Assembly: GCA_020438105.1 (NCBI GenBank)
Contig: JAGQVE010000002.1
Location: 124,001-188,000, forward strand
Reading direction: 5' to 3'
Origin: Bacteroidales bacterium
GTDB lineage: Bacteria > Bacteroidota > Bacteroidia > Bacteroidales > JAADJA01
DNA: 64,000 nucleotides
Of this stretch, positions 15,821 to 24,155 are shown piece by piece. The position numbers were made by a program, and so were the translations under genes. Numbering within the stretch: the stretch's first letter is position 1; every line of letters begins with the position of its first letter. Under the pieces are notes generated by a model that saw only the letters and a program-made list of their open reading frames with translations, searched no databases and was not told the origin of the DNA.

Positions 15821-16666
15821 ATGATATTAATAGCTGATAGTGGCGCTACCAAGTCGGACTGGGTGCTGTTGGACAACAATGGAAATGAAATGAATTTCCA
15901 GCTTGCAGGATTAAATCCATATTATTTGAGTACCAATGAAACCATAGATATTTTAAATAAAGATCTCACGCCGTTTATTGAAGCGAAAAAGATCGACCAT
16001 ATTTTCTTTTATGGCGCAGGCTATGCATCGCCTTATAAATCGCTTTTGCTCGAAGAAGCACTAAGCAATGTTTTTCCGAATGCTGAAATTGATATTGAAT
16101 CGGATTTATTGGGTGCAGCCCGTGCTTTATTCGGAAAGGATGAAGGACTGGCTTGTATCTTAGGAACAGGGTCCAATGCCTGCCATTATGATGGAGAAAA
16201 AATAGTGGATAAAATAGTTTCGCTTGGTTATTTTTTTGGCGACGAAGGTAGTGGAGCCCACATTGGAAAGCAATTTATCAAAGACTATTTACTGGGAAAC
16301 CTTGGTGAAGAACTTGTTTCAAAATATAAACAAAAATTCAACTACTCCCGCGACAACATTCTTGATGCAGTTTACAACCTGCCATTTCCCAACCGGTTTT
16401 TAGCTTCATTCAGTGAATTTTTCGCTGATAATATCTCTGATCCTTATATTTTTGAATTAATAACCAATTCATTCAGGGAGTTTTTTACCAATCAAATTGA
16501 AAAGTTTCCGGGATACAAAAAACTGCCTCTTGCTTTTACCGGATCCATATCCTTTTATTTTGAACCTATACTGCGGCAGGTAGCCAATGAATTTGGAATT
16601 AAAATTTCGAAGGTCATTCAAAATCCGATAAAGACGCTTGCGACGTACCATAGCAATAAAGCATAA
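15821..16666 (+). CDS. BadF/BadG-family sugar kinase, N-acetylglucosamine kinase-like
   Basis: 281 residues of the ASKHA ATPase fold. MILIADSGATKSDWVLLD is the first phosphate loop, CILGTGSNACHY the second, and FFGDEGSGAHIGK the adenosine or sugar site. Close relatives in Bacteroidota are annotated as N-acetylglucosamine kinases. With anmK and murF elsewhere in the window this would fit reuse of cell-wall sugars, but the substrate is inferred. It is convergent with the aldehyde oxidoreductase gene; a hairpin lies between them. Confidence 0.82.
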   Translation: MILIADSGATKSDWVLLDNNGNEMNFQLAGLNPYYLSTNETIDILNKDLTPFIEAKKIDHIFFYGAGYASPYKSLLLEEALSNVFPNAEIDIESDLLGAARALFGKDEGLACILGTGSNACHYDGEKIVDKIVSLGYFFGDEGSGAHIGKQFIKDYLLGNLGEELVSKYKQKFNYSRDNILDAVYNLPFPNRFLASFSEFFADNISDPYIFELITNSFREFFTNQIEKFPGYKKLPLAFTGSISFYFEPILRQVANEFGIKISKVIQNPIKTLATYHSNKA

Positions 16667-16699
16667 AACAGATAGTTTCAAAAGTGTTTATCGGTAAAA

Positions 16700-16750
16700 T
16701 TTCAGCGACTCCTGCACCTGTTCAAAAGGGAGAAATCGCTGAAAATGATT
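16700..16750. terminator. Bidirectional terminator between convergent genes
   Basis: TTTCAGCGA (16700-16708) and TCGCTGAAA (16736-16744) form a 9-bp stem with a 27-nt loop, followed on the plus side by ATGATTTTT. It lies in the 110-nt gap between the kinase and the oxidoreductase. Confidence 0.5.
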
Positions 16751-16776
16751 TTTAAGACAGCCGCTTCGTTATTTTA

Positions 16777-18933
16777 CTATTGCAAAGGTTTCACTATTTC
16801 AATTAATTCAGGAAGATCCATTCCCAGTTTTTCCAGGTGCTCAATTTTCGGTACTCCGTTTTTGTTCCATCCTCTTCTGAAATAAACAGCATCGAGTAAT
16901 TTCTCATAGCGGTCTTCACGGTATTTACGGGTTATAGCCAATTTTTCAGCAACTGTTTTTCCTTCGGGGTCAACACCTATCAGCTCTTTCATTTGTTTAT
17001 CGTAACGCTCAGCTCTTGATTCATATTCTTCAATGGTTACGGGTCCTGCTGCACGATAAGGTTGAGCATCATGCTTGCGCAGGCCATATCCACGCCGAAT
17101 ATTAAAAATCCGCTGAAAATTATATACCCGTTCCGACTGATTGATCATTTCATGCTTATCAAAAGGTTTTCCGGTAACTGCTGTATATATGGTAACGTAA
17201 TTGTCAACATGTTCAGGAACCTTGGCCGGTTCTGAAGTTTCGGCATTGTTCTCCGGCTCCACATCATTCCAGGGCAGTTTACATAATCCCTGTAATCCAA
17301 ACCAGGTGCGGAACATCGGGAAATAATGCAGTGCCTCGGCTTTATCCTCAAAGGTTGGGATTTGGTTGTTTACCATGTCCATAAAAATGAGCCAGGCCTC
17401 ATCGTGTTGAGGTCCTTTATTGGTCATGGCATATCCCCCTTGCTGTGCCAATGATTCTTTGGAAACATATTGTGAATATTCCAGGCCTTTGTTCTCCATG
17501 CCAATATCCTGCATAAACCCGGGATCGCCCCAGCCTTTTTCGGCAAATAAGGCTTTCATTTTGCGAACGCCCAAACCAGCTATCTTACCAAACCCTTCGC
17601 CCCGTGCGAGCTGATGTAAAACCTCCATGGCAGAATCGGCGTTTCCAAAATTCAATTTTAATCCTCCGGTACGTTCTTCATTCAGAATTCCATTTTCATA
17701 ACACTCCATCACAAAGCCCATAATGGTACCCCAGGTGATGGTACAAATACCATAGGTATCACAATAAAAGTTAGATTCAATGGTGAAGTCAGGGTTAAAA
17801 ATTCCCATGATCGAGCCCAATGAGGAAGCAGTTTCATATTCGGGTCCATCCACAATTACCTTTTGTCCGGCATACGGACCGGTACGCAGCAGGTAATTAT
17901 CTACTCCTTTGGCGCACGACATATTACAGCCGATCCAGCATCCATCAGGCACCCCCTGAGTAAAGCGCTCTTTATAAACTTCCGAGTGAATTTTATCAGC
18001 ATCTTTATGATTTCCGAACTTAAAATTATTCACCGGAAGCAAGTCATAATCGTTCATGATATTGGTAAGGTGGGCAGTACCTTTCGAACGCATTTCAGCC
18101 TGAGAATCGTCCAATTCACGCATTTCACGATTGAAGCGTTTTCCCCTCTCCATAATCGCACTAAGATCAACTACATTATTCAGATTTCCTTTCACTCCAG
18201 GAATTTTGGCAATTATTGCTTTTATTTTTTTATCCCTGAATACAGTACCTATTCCTCCCCTGCCTGCCTGTTTAAGGCGGACTAGTTTTCTTTTGGGATC
18301 ATAAAAACTGAAATTGAGCATCCCAATCAATGAGTGATCAGCAGCTGTACCTGCCGATACAACTGATACATTTTTCTTATCCTTTTCATCATCCGAATAC
18401 ATTTCATGAAGTGTTTCGGCCAGCAGATGGCTATCAATCGGTTCCAACGGAGCTTCATAAATTTCCACATTGTGGTTAACACCATCAATAAATATGATGA
18501 TATCTTTTTCGGCTTTTCCCTGTATTTCAAGTGCATCATACCCCGAAAACTTCAGGAATGGACCAAAATGACCACCCACATTGCTATCAACCGGAATATT
18601 TGTTTGCGGAGAAATGGAAACACAAATTGACTTACCAGTTCCGGAATACTGAGTAATACCGCCAATCGGGCCTGATGAAATATTGATTTCGTTTTCAGCA
18701 TCATTCCACTGAGTATCGGGGCTGGTAGCATCCCATAAAAGACGCAATCCATAACCACGCCCCCCAATGAATTTTTCTTTCATTTGGGCAGGCACTGCCT
18801 TTTCAGTGACAGCTAAATCAGTAAGGTTTATGTACAGGGTTTTATCAGTATAACCCTTGTCCAGTGGAGTCCAATTGTATTTCCAGGTAGTAAGGGTTTT
18901 ATGCGCTTTCTTCATATCCAGAATTTCTTCCAT
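16777..18933 (-). CDS. aor: Tungsten-dependent aldehyde:ferredoxin oxidoreductase
   Basis: A 718-residue enzyme of the AOR family, larger than archaeal AOR (about 600). It oxidises aldehydes to acids, or reduces acids, with ferredoxin, using a tungsten bis-pterin and one [4Fe-4S] cluster. The N-terminal domain has FIGGRGYGLRLLW (residues 55-67), GPIGGITQYSGTGK and SNVGGHFGPFLK. Cluster cysteines are C332, C336 and C340 (CWIGCNMSC), with the fourth in FGLQGLCKLPWND near residue 556. It has its own strong promoter. A divergent thiF/thiS-like pair may supply sulfur for the pterin. Molybdenum use cannot be excluded. Confidence 0.93.
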   Translation of the reverse strand: MEEILDMKKAHKTLTTWKYNWTPLDKGYTDKTLYINLTDLAVTEKAVPAQMKEKFIGGRGYGLRLLWDATSPDTQWNDAENEINISSGPIGGITQYSGTGKSICVSISPQTNIPVDSNVGGHFGPFLKFSGYDALEIQGKAEKDIIIFIDGVNHNVEIYEAPLEPIDSHLLAETLHEMYSDDEKDKKNVSVVSAGTAADHSLIGMLNFSFYDPKRKLVRLKQAGRGGIGTVFRDKKIKAIIAKIPGVKGNLNNVVDLSAIMERGKRFNREMRELDDSQAEMRSKGTAHLTNIMNDYDLLPVNNFKFGNHKDADKIHSEVYKERFTQGVPDGCWIGCNMSCAKGVDNYLLRTGPYAGQKVIVDGPEYETASSLGSIMGIFNPDFTIESNFYCDTYGICTITWGTIMGFVMECYENGILNEERTGGLKLNFGNADSAMEVLHQLARGEGFGKIAGLGVRKMKALFAEKGWGDPGFMQDIGMENKGLEYSQYVSKESLAQQGGYAMTNKGPQHDEAWLIFMDMVNNQIPTFEDKAEALHYFPMFRTWFGLQGLCKLPWNDVEPENNAETSEPAKVPEHVDNYVTIYTAVTGKPFDKHEMINQSERVYNFQRIFNIRRGYGLRKHDAQPYRAAGPVTIEEYESRAERYDKQMKELIGVDPEGKTVAEKLAITRKYREDRYEKLLDAVYFRRGWNKNGVPKIEHLEKLGMDLPELIEIVKPLQ

Positions 18934-18964
18934 GAGTCATTAATTTATATCGTTATTCAGTTCA

Positions 18965-18994
18965 CAAAAGTAAAGTAATGCGGTAAAAATGCAA
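18965..18994 (-). promoter_or_regulatory. Promoter of the aldehyde oxidoreductase gene
   Basis: On the minus strand TTG (18994-18992), 19 nt, then TACTTTTG (18972-18965), an exact Bacteroidota promoter with a leader of about 28 nt to the ATG at 18933. The -33 element lies within a perfect inverted repeat. Confidence 0.6.
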
Positions 18995-19009
18995 CTCTTT
19001 TTGAGAGTT
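18993..19009. promoter_or_regulatory. Inverted repeat overlapping the aor -33 element
   Basis: AACTCT (18993-18998), TTTTG, AGAGTT (19004-19009) is a perfect 6-bp inverted repeat. It covers the TTG of the aor promoter and is a candidate operator; no bound regulator is known. Confidence 0.35.
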
Positions 19010-19169
19010 TTTACAATATGCACAAGCATGCATATCGTTTGAATCAGAACAAGTTAAACATAACAGACTGTTACAACGAAGATTTACATGAATTCCAAAA
19101 AAAGCCAACAGGAGATTTGAATAAATATAAATTTCTGCATATATTTCTGTCTATATGAAATTAGTTGGG

Positions 19170-19177
19170 TACCTTTG
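19170..19177 (+). promoter_or_regulatory. -7 box of the thiF-thiS pair
   Basis: TACCTTTG matches TAnnTTTG and lies 43 nt before the ATG at 19220. No good -33 TTG at the expected distance was seen. Confidence 0.4.
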
Positions 19178-19219
19178 ACGATGTTGATAGATAATTGAAT
19201 AATTTTCAGCTTTTGACAC

Positions 19220-19804
19220 ATGGAAAGTTTCACAAAAATCAAGAGAAAACTAAGACGAAAAACGGTAGGAATAGCTGGAGCAGGAGGCCTTGGGTCAAAT
19301 TGCGCAGTTGCACTTGCCCGGGTTGGTATTGGCAAACTAATTATTTGCGATTTTGATAAAGTTACAAGGGCAAACCTGAACCGTCAATATTATTTCAATG
19401 AGCAGATTGGTCAACAAAAGGTATTTGCACTTGCCGATAATATATTTTTTATTGATCCCTATGTTAAAGTGCTTCCGAAAAACATAAAGCTCAGCCCCGC
19501 AAATATCAAAGAGAGCTTTAAAAGTTGCGACGTAATTGTAGAAGCATTTGATAAGGCAGAAATGAAGGAAATGCTTATTGAAACTGTACTTGATGAAATG
19601 CCTGAGAAACCACTTGTGGTTGGATTAGGGATGGCAGGATGGGGTAAAAATGAAATCATCAAATCACGAAACATTGACAATCTTTTTATTTGTGGAGATG
19701 AAGAAACTGAAATAAGCCCCGAATTACCCCCGCTTGCTCCCCGGGTCGGAATAGTTGCCAATATGCAGGCAAACCAGGTTTTGGAATTATTACTAAATCA
19801 GTGA
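19220..19804 (+). CDS. thiF: ThiF/MoeB-type E1-like adenylyltransferase, short form
   Basis: 194 residues. VGIAGAGGLGSNCAVALARVG (about residues 16-36) is the nucleotide-binding loop. DFDKVTRANLNRQY is the E1 signature with the Asp and Arg that position ATP. LAPRVGIVANMQANQVLELLL is the C-terminal helix. These enzymes adenylate the C-terminal glycine of a small ubiquitin-like sulfur carrier. The zinc CxxC pairs of MoeB are absent, as in the short anaerobe ThiF forms. The partner carrier gene starts 4 nt after the stop. No other thiamine genes are near, while the tungsten enzyme is divergent, so a pterin-cofactor role is possible. Confidence 0.82.
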   Translation: MESFTKIKRKLRRKTVGIAGAGGLGSNCAVALARVGIGKLIICDFDKVTRANLNRQYYFNEQIGQQKVFALADNIFFIDPYVKVLPKNIKLSPANIKESFKSCDVIVEAFDKAEMKEMLIETVLDEMPEKPLVVGLGMAGWGKNEIIKSRNIDNLFICGDEETEISPELPPLAPRVGIVANMQANQVLELLLNQ

Positions 19805-19808
19805 TCGT

Positions 19809-20012
19809 ATGCAAATAACCTTAAATAACCGACCAGAGATTATTGATAAAAAGGAGATTACCATTTCTGAGTTAATCAATTTAAAATCGTTCACATTTAA
19901 ACTCCTTGTTACCAAAATCAATGGAAATTTGATAAAAAAGGCTGATCGGGAAACTGCAGTGATCAAAGACGGCGACAAGGTTGATATAATCCACTTGATC
20001 AGTGGTGGTTAA
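19809..20012 (+). CDS. thiS: ThiS/MoaD-like sulfur carrier protein
   Basis: A 67-residue beta-grasp protein ending in ISGG, the di-glycine tail that is adenylated and then thiocarboxylated. The core pattern (ITLNNRP, then SELINL, LLVTKINGNLI and GDKVDIIHLISGG) fits ThiS. It overlaps no gene but is 4 nt from its activating enzyme, so the pair is surely co-translated. It could deliver sulfur to the thiazole of thiamine or to the dithiolene of a molybdopterin/tungstopterin. The neighbouring aldehyde oxidoreductase favours the second, by inference only. Confidence 0.8.
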   Translation: MQITLNNRPEIIDKKEITISELINLKSFTFKLLVTKINGNLIKKADRETAVIKDGDKVDIIHLISGG

Positions 20013-20130
20013 ATACTTTATCTCTCCCCTTTATTTTAAATCTATTCTAAATTAGGTATTTATATTGATTTTGTGAAACATAGGGTTTTGTTAGTCGTAA
20101 AACAATCATTATACTCAAAATCAGCAAATC

Positions 20131-20589
20131 ATGGTAAAGGGAAACCCAATCAGGCGCAAAAGGGAAACGCCGCAAGCACGATTGAACTCTGTCCCGATTA
20201 TTAAAGGAGTTTTAATCATTTTAGTACTGGCAATGTTTACACCAGTTTTAAAAGCGCAGGAATCCGACACACTTTCAATGGGTGAGAGCAAAGCCCAAAC
20301 TTTAAAGTATCTGAAGTCATTGGCCACAATAGAAAAAGAAAATTGTGATCGGGCAAAATTCATTGAAGAATACGAAATTGATCTCACTTCCGCACAGGAA
20401 GTGTTAATTACAAAAGATTCCTGGATCAAACGCGAACCAGCCGATGATGCAAAAAACTGCAATACGCTGATCCCTCAAAATGCAATCGTTAAAATCTATT
20501 CCAGCTCTTGTAGCCCTGGGTTTTATGCGGTAAAATACAAAAATAAATGGGGCTTTATATCAGCAGATGTAGTGGAGCATTTCGAATAA
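20131..20589 (+). CDS. Exported protein with an SH3-like domain
   Basis: 152 residues. A basic N-terminus (KGNPIRRKRETPQAR) precedes a hydrophobic segment (about residues 25-40) that ends in KAQ, a signal peptide or anchor. After a helical linker with one Cys, residues 90-152 look like a bacterial SH3 (SH3b) domain: LITKDSWIKREP, then NAIVKIYSSS and YAVKYKNKWGFISADVVE. SH3b domains often bind peptidoglycan or peptides. The function is unknown. Two further cysteines (around KNCN and SSCS) could form a disulfide. It ends 2 nt from the convergent folC stop. Confidence 0.72.
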   Translation: MVKGNPIRRKRETPQARLNSVPIIKGVLIILVLAMFTPVLKAQESDTLSMGESKAQTLKYLKSLATIEKENCDRAKFIEEYEIDLTSAQEVLITKDSWIKREPADDAKNCNTLIPQNAIVKIYSSSCSPGFYAVKYKNKWGFISADVVEHFE

Positions 20590-20591
20590 AA

Positions 20592-21881
20592 CTATAATAC
20601 TTCTGCTACCACAAAAGTACTACCCCCGATGAACAAAAGATCATCGGGGTTCATGGTTTTAAGAGCAACCCTGTATGCTTCCATCACCGATCCATAAACG
20701 TTTCCACGCAAACCAAATGGAGCTGCCAGTTCCTGTAATTCACTTGCTGGCAAAGCCCTTGGAATATTGGCATTGCAAAAATAATAAGATGCGCCCTTAG
20801 GAAACATTGATAGTATTGAATCAAGCTTTTTATCAGAAACCACCCCCAATACAATATGCAGGTTCATGTAAGGGATTTTCATTAACTGGTCAAGAACTAA
20901 AGCCAACCCATCGGAATTATGGGCTGTATCGCAAATAACCTGTGGCTTTTCGGATATAATTTCCCATCGGCCTCTGATGCCGGTATTTTTTATTACATTG
21001 GCTATCCCATCAGTTATATTTTGTTTGGAAATCTTTAATCCAGTTTTATTTAATTGTTCAATTGCCGCCATTACAGTTAATAAATTGAGGAGTTGATATG
21101 TTCCCCTGAGCGGACTCCAAATATCAATTATTTGTGCATCTTTGTTATTGGAGAAAACCAGCTTCAAACCCTGTTCATTATTGACAATTTTGGAATTGAT
21201 TGAATACAAATCTTCAGCAAAAACTATCGGGGCCTTTACCCTTGCAGCTTGACTGATAAATATGGATTTAACTTCTTGTTGTTTTTGACCAATAACCACA
21301 GGTACACCTTTTTTAATTATACCCGCTTTTTCAGTGGCAATTTTCTGTAGTGTATCTCCAAGGAACTGCATATGATCAAAACCGATATTGGTTATTACGG
21401 ATAGTACTGAATTTGTCACATTCGTAGAATCAAGCCTCCCTCCCATACCAGTTTCAGCCACCAAAAAATCAATTTTTTCTTCGGCAAAATAATTCATTGC
21501 CATTGAGAAGGTATACTCAAAAAATGAGGGTTTCAGATCATTAATGAGTTGCTGTTTTTGTTCCACGAACTCAACTACTTTTCTTTCGGGTATCACCTTT
21601 CCATTAATCTTGATACGTTCTCTAAAATCTTTTAAATGCGGTGAAGTAAAGAGTCCGGTTTTATAGCCGGCCTCCTGCAAAACAGACGCAATAAAATGGC
21701 TAACCGATCCTTTCCCGTTAGTGCCGGCAATATGAATGGTTGGCAGATCAGACTGAGGATTTCCCAATCTTCTGCATAATTCCAAAGTATTTGAAAGATC
21801 AGCTTTGTAGGCTGCGGCTCCGGTCCGCTGAAACATCGGAAGCTGTTTAAAAAGGAAACTTAAAGTTTCGGTATAGTTCAT
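20592..21881 (-). CDS. folC: Folylpolyglutamate synthase / dihydrofolate synthase
   Basis: 429 residues of the Mur ligase superfamily. IHIAGTNGKGSVSHFIASVL (residues 49-68) is the ATP-binding loop with Lys57; ITNIGFDHMQFLGDTL is the typical omega/Mg region; and ICDTAHNSDGL is the C-terminal domain signature. It adds glutamate to dihydropteroate and folates in the cytosol. Its ATG overlaps the tonB stop (TAATG at 21881), so it is translated with the exbB-exbD-tonB genes although the functions are unrelated. Confidence 0.93.
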   Translation of the reverse strand: MNYTETLSFLFKQLPMFQRTGAAAYKADLSNTLELCRRLGNPQSDLPTIHIAGTNGKGSVSHFIASVLQEAGYKTGLFTSPHLKDFRERIKINGKVIPERKVVEFVEQKQQLINDLKPSFFEYTFSMAMNYFAEEKIDFLVAETGMGGRLDSTNVTNSVLSVITNIGFDHMQFLGDTLQKIATEKAGIIKKGVPVVIGQKQQEVKSIFISQAARVKAPIVFAEDLYSINSKIVNNEQGLKLVFSNNKDAQIIDIWSPLRGTYQLLNLLTVMAAIEQLNKTGLKISKQNITDGIANVIKNTGIRGRWEIISEKPQVICDTAHNSDGLALVLDQLMKIPYMNLHIVLGVVSDKKLDSILSMFPKGASYYFCNANIPRALPASELQELAAPFGLRGNVYGSVMEAYRVALKTMNPDDLLFIGGSTFVVAEVL

Positions 21882-22678
21882 TAGTTTTTTACAACGAAGT
21901 GGTAGGTAATGGTACCTCTTTGGACTTCGGGAGCATTCATATCAGCATTAAACACAGCCTTTTTGGCGGCATCTTCAGCAAGGCGCCTTAAAGATGTATT
22001 GGTGGTATTTGATCCCTTGTCGATGGCTACGGCTTTTATCACCTTTCCGTATTTATTCACAGTAATTTGAACCACAACAGTTCCGTTTTCAGAGAAACTG
22101 GTGGAAGGCTTGGGTAAATAACTTGGATTACGACCTTCTAGATCCCAATCATTTCCATCACCAAATCCACCTTTCCCAAGATATTCTTTGGCATTGATGG
22201 TTCCTTTAGGATTTCCCTGATCGCCTTGCTCACCGGTGATTCCTTCGCCCTGGCTGGTATTTGGCTTTTTACTGGGTCCGGGGTACAAAGCATTTTCGTT
22301 GATCTCAGGCTCTTTAACAACTTCTTCAGGTTCTTCAATTTGCTTTGGTTTTTCAACTACAGGAGTCTCTTCCTTAACGACTTTTTCCTCAATTTTTTCA
22401 ATTGCCGGCGCTGGTTCAATATTTTGCGTTGCAATATCCTCCTTCACCTTTTCTTTAACTGGAGGTGGAGGTGTATTCTTCCTTTTTGTTGATGATTGCT
22501 CAGGCTGAATTTTACCTGAACCCCGCATATCAGTTCCCAGGTTTACCTCTACTCCTTCTTCTCCAGGTAAAGGCAAGGCTGTTGAAAATCCAAAAATGAT
22601 TAAAAGCCCAAGTATAATAACATGGAAAAGTACCGTTCCAATAATTCCCTTTACCCTATTTTTTCTGATTTCACTCAA
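21881..22678 (-). CDS. tonB: TonB-family energy transducer
   Basis: 265 residues. A short cytoplasmic N-terminus is followed by one membrane helix (about residues 11-32), then a long periplasmic stretch of Pro, Glu and Lys (about 60-140: PPPPVKEKVKED and similar) and a glycine-rich linker. A TonB C-terminal domain (about 185-265: VVQITVNKYGKVIKAVAI) closes the protein. It spans the periplasm to carry ExbB/ExbD energy to outer-membrane receptors. No receptor gene is adjacent. Confidence 0.88.
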   Translation of the reverse strand: MSEIRKNRVKGIIGTVLFHVIILGLLIIFGFSTALPLPGEEGVEVNLGTDMRGSGKIQPEQSSTKRKNTPPPPVKEKVKEDIATQNIEPAPAIEKIEEKVVKEETPVVEKPKQIEEPEEVVKEPEINENALYPGPSKKPNTSQGEGITGEQGDQGNPKGTINAKEYLGKGGFGDGNDWDLEGRNPSYLPKPSTSFSENGTVVVQITVNKYGKVIKAVAIDKGSNTTNTSLRRLAEDAAKKAVFNADMNAPEVQRGTITYHFVVKN

Positions 22679-22690
22679 ATGTCAATTTTT

Positions 22691-23113
22691 TTATCTGCGT
22701 TTTTTAGGACTGGTTGCCATAATAACCTTGTGTGTGGTATTATATTTATTGTTAACTTCATTAACAATATCAATCACATTTACAACGTATTGCACCGGCA
22801 CTGTTTTATCAGATTCAAGCCGAATAGAAGCACTCTCTTTTCCGGCAAGTAAATCCAACAAACCACTTTCAAGCAATTGATCACTTACCTGCACTCCCTG
22901 CAGGAAATAATTATAATCCTGATCAATTGAAATAACCACCTTAGGGGGTTTTTCAATTGTCCGGCTGTTGCTTTGGGGCAAAAGCAGTTTAAGTGCATTT
23001 GGTGCAACCAAAGTTGATGTGAGCATAAAAAAGATCAACAACAGAAACACCAGATCCGACATGGATGCCATGTTAAAATCTGCTTTTCTTTTATTTCTTG
23101 TTTGAATAGCCAT
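22691..23113 (-). CDS. exbD: ExbD/TolR-family proton channel subunit
   Basis: 140 residues with one membrane helix. DFNMASMSDLVFLLLIFFML contains Asp20, the conserved proton-carrying residue of the family. A periplasmic domain follows (about residues 45-140), containing the strand KVVISIDQDYNYFLQG. It sits between tonB (12 nt) and exbB (19 nt) in one operon and would form the inner-membrane motor with ExbB. TolR is an alternative name; the neighbouring TonB-type protein favours ExbD. Confidence 0.9.
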   Translation of the reverse strand: MAIQTRNKRKADFNMASMSDLVFLLLIFFMLTSTLVAPNALKLLLPQSNSRTIEKPPKVVISIDQDYNYFLQGVQVSDQLLESGLLDLLAGKESASIRLESDKTVPVQYVVNVIDIVNEVNNKYNTTHKVIMATSPKKRR

Positions 23114-23132
23114 ATCTTAACTGAATTGCTGG

Positions 23133-23858
23133 TTATTTTTTAGCAGGTTCATGAAGTACATCCATAAATTCAGTCGCACGGGCCTCCAGCAGGAACACCA
23201 GTTTTTCGATACGGCTTACCAATACATTATAGCATACATATGCAATGATCCCCACAATTAATCCGGCTACAGTTGTTACCATCGCCTGGTAAATACCTGA
23301 ACTCAGCAAGGCTATATCAATATTATTACCGGCCATCGACATATCATAAAATGCCCGAATCATCCCCATCACTGTTCCCAGAAATCCCAGCATAGGGCCT
23401 GCACCTGAAATTGTTGCCAGTCCGGCAATATTCTTTTCCAATCTTGACACTTCCAGTTTTCCTACATTTTCGATAGCAGCGTTTACATCATTGAGTGGTC
23501 TTCCTATTCTCGAAAGTCCCTTCTCAATCATTCTTGCTATGGGAGTGTCATTGTTCCTGCAAAGCGTAATGGCTGAATCAATCCGACCATCATGAATAAA
23601 ATCACGGATATTATTCATGAAATTCTTCTCCTCTTTACTCCCTTTCGAGATAGCAAAAAAACGTTCGATAAATATGTAAACAGCCACAATACTTAAAATG
23701 GCCAATACCGCAAGTATCCACCCACCTTTCATGGCAAGGTCAAGTAATGAAATAGAAATCTCCGATGGCTCCTGCCCGGCCTCTCCCATCATTGCACTCG
23801 CTGTATCGGCAACAGCCTGCCCACCTTTGGTAATTTGCAAAATAATCCCAGTCAACAT
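23133..23858 (-). CDS. exbB: MotA/TolQ/ExbB-family proton channel subunit
   Basis: 241 residues with three membrane segments: about 32-50 (GGWILAVLAILSIVAVYIF), about 143-165, and about 188-212 (ALLSSGIYQAMVTTVAGLIVG, the conserved TolQ/ExbB channel helix). GPMLGFLGTVMGMIRAF is the second conserved block. It is the first gene of the exbB-exbD-tonB-folC operon. The 297-nt gap to nhaD holds the operon's promoter, but no exact TAnnTTTG was found on this strand. Confidence 0.9.
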   Translation of the reverse strand: MLTGIILQITKGGQAVADTASAMMGEAGQEPSEISISLLDLAMKGGWILAVLAILSIVAVYIFIERFFAISKGSKEEKNFMNNIRDFIHDGRIDSAITLCRNNDTPIARMIEKGLSRIGRPLNDVNAAIENVGKLEVSRLEKNIAGLATISGAGPMLGFLGTVMGMIRAFYDMSMAGNNIDIALLSSGIYQAMVTTVAGLIVGIIAYVCYNVLVSRIEKLVFLLEARATEFMDVLHEPAKK

Positions 23859-24111
23859 AAGTCAATTTTATTATTTATAATGAAGTAAAATTACTGATTC
23901 CAAATGTTAAGGTAGAGGTGTGTGCTTATAATTTTTAACATTTAAATGTTAATACTAAAGGGATGATTATGTGCTTTTTACAGAGCGAATAATTGGACTA
24001 ATTAATGAATAATTTTATACAAAACTTGATTTATGTCATTTGAATAGCCGGGATATGTCATTCACATTTGAATTTTTATATATGTAATTATTTTTTGTAT
24101 TGAAATTCATT

Positions 24112-24119
24112 TACTTTTG
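24112..24119 (+). promoter_or_regulatory. -7 box of nhaD
   Basis: TACTTTTG matches TAnnTTTG, 37 nt before the ATG at 24156. An in-frame TTG (24117-24119) is inside this box and so cannot be the start codon if the promoter is used. The rest of the divergent gap 23859-24155 is AT-rich with nothing else recognisable. Confidence 0.5.
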
Positions 24120-24155
24120 CAGCCAAAATATCAATCCCTTAAACGAAATTGTGCT

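Noticed and set aside
22226-22508. Two overlapping plus-strand frames of 88-90 codons opposite tonB
   Set aside because: They mirror the Pro/Glu/Lys-rich linker of TonB and have no independent support.
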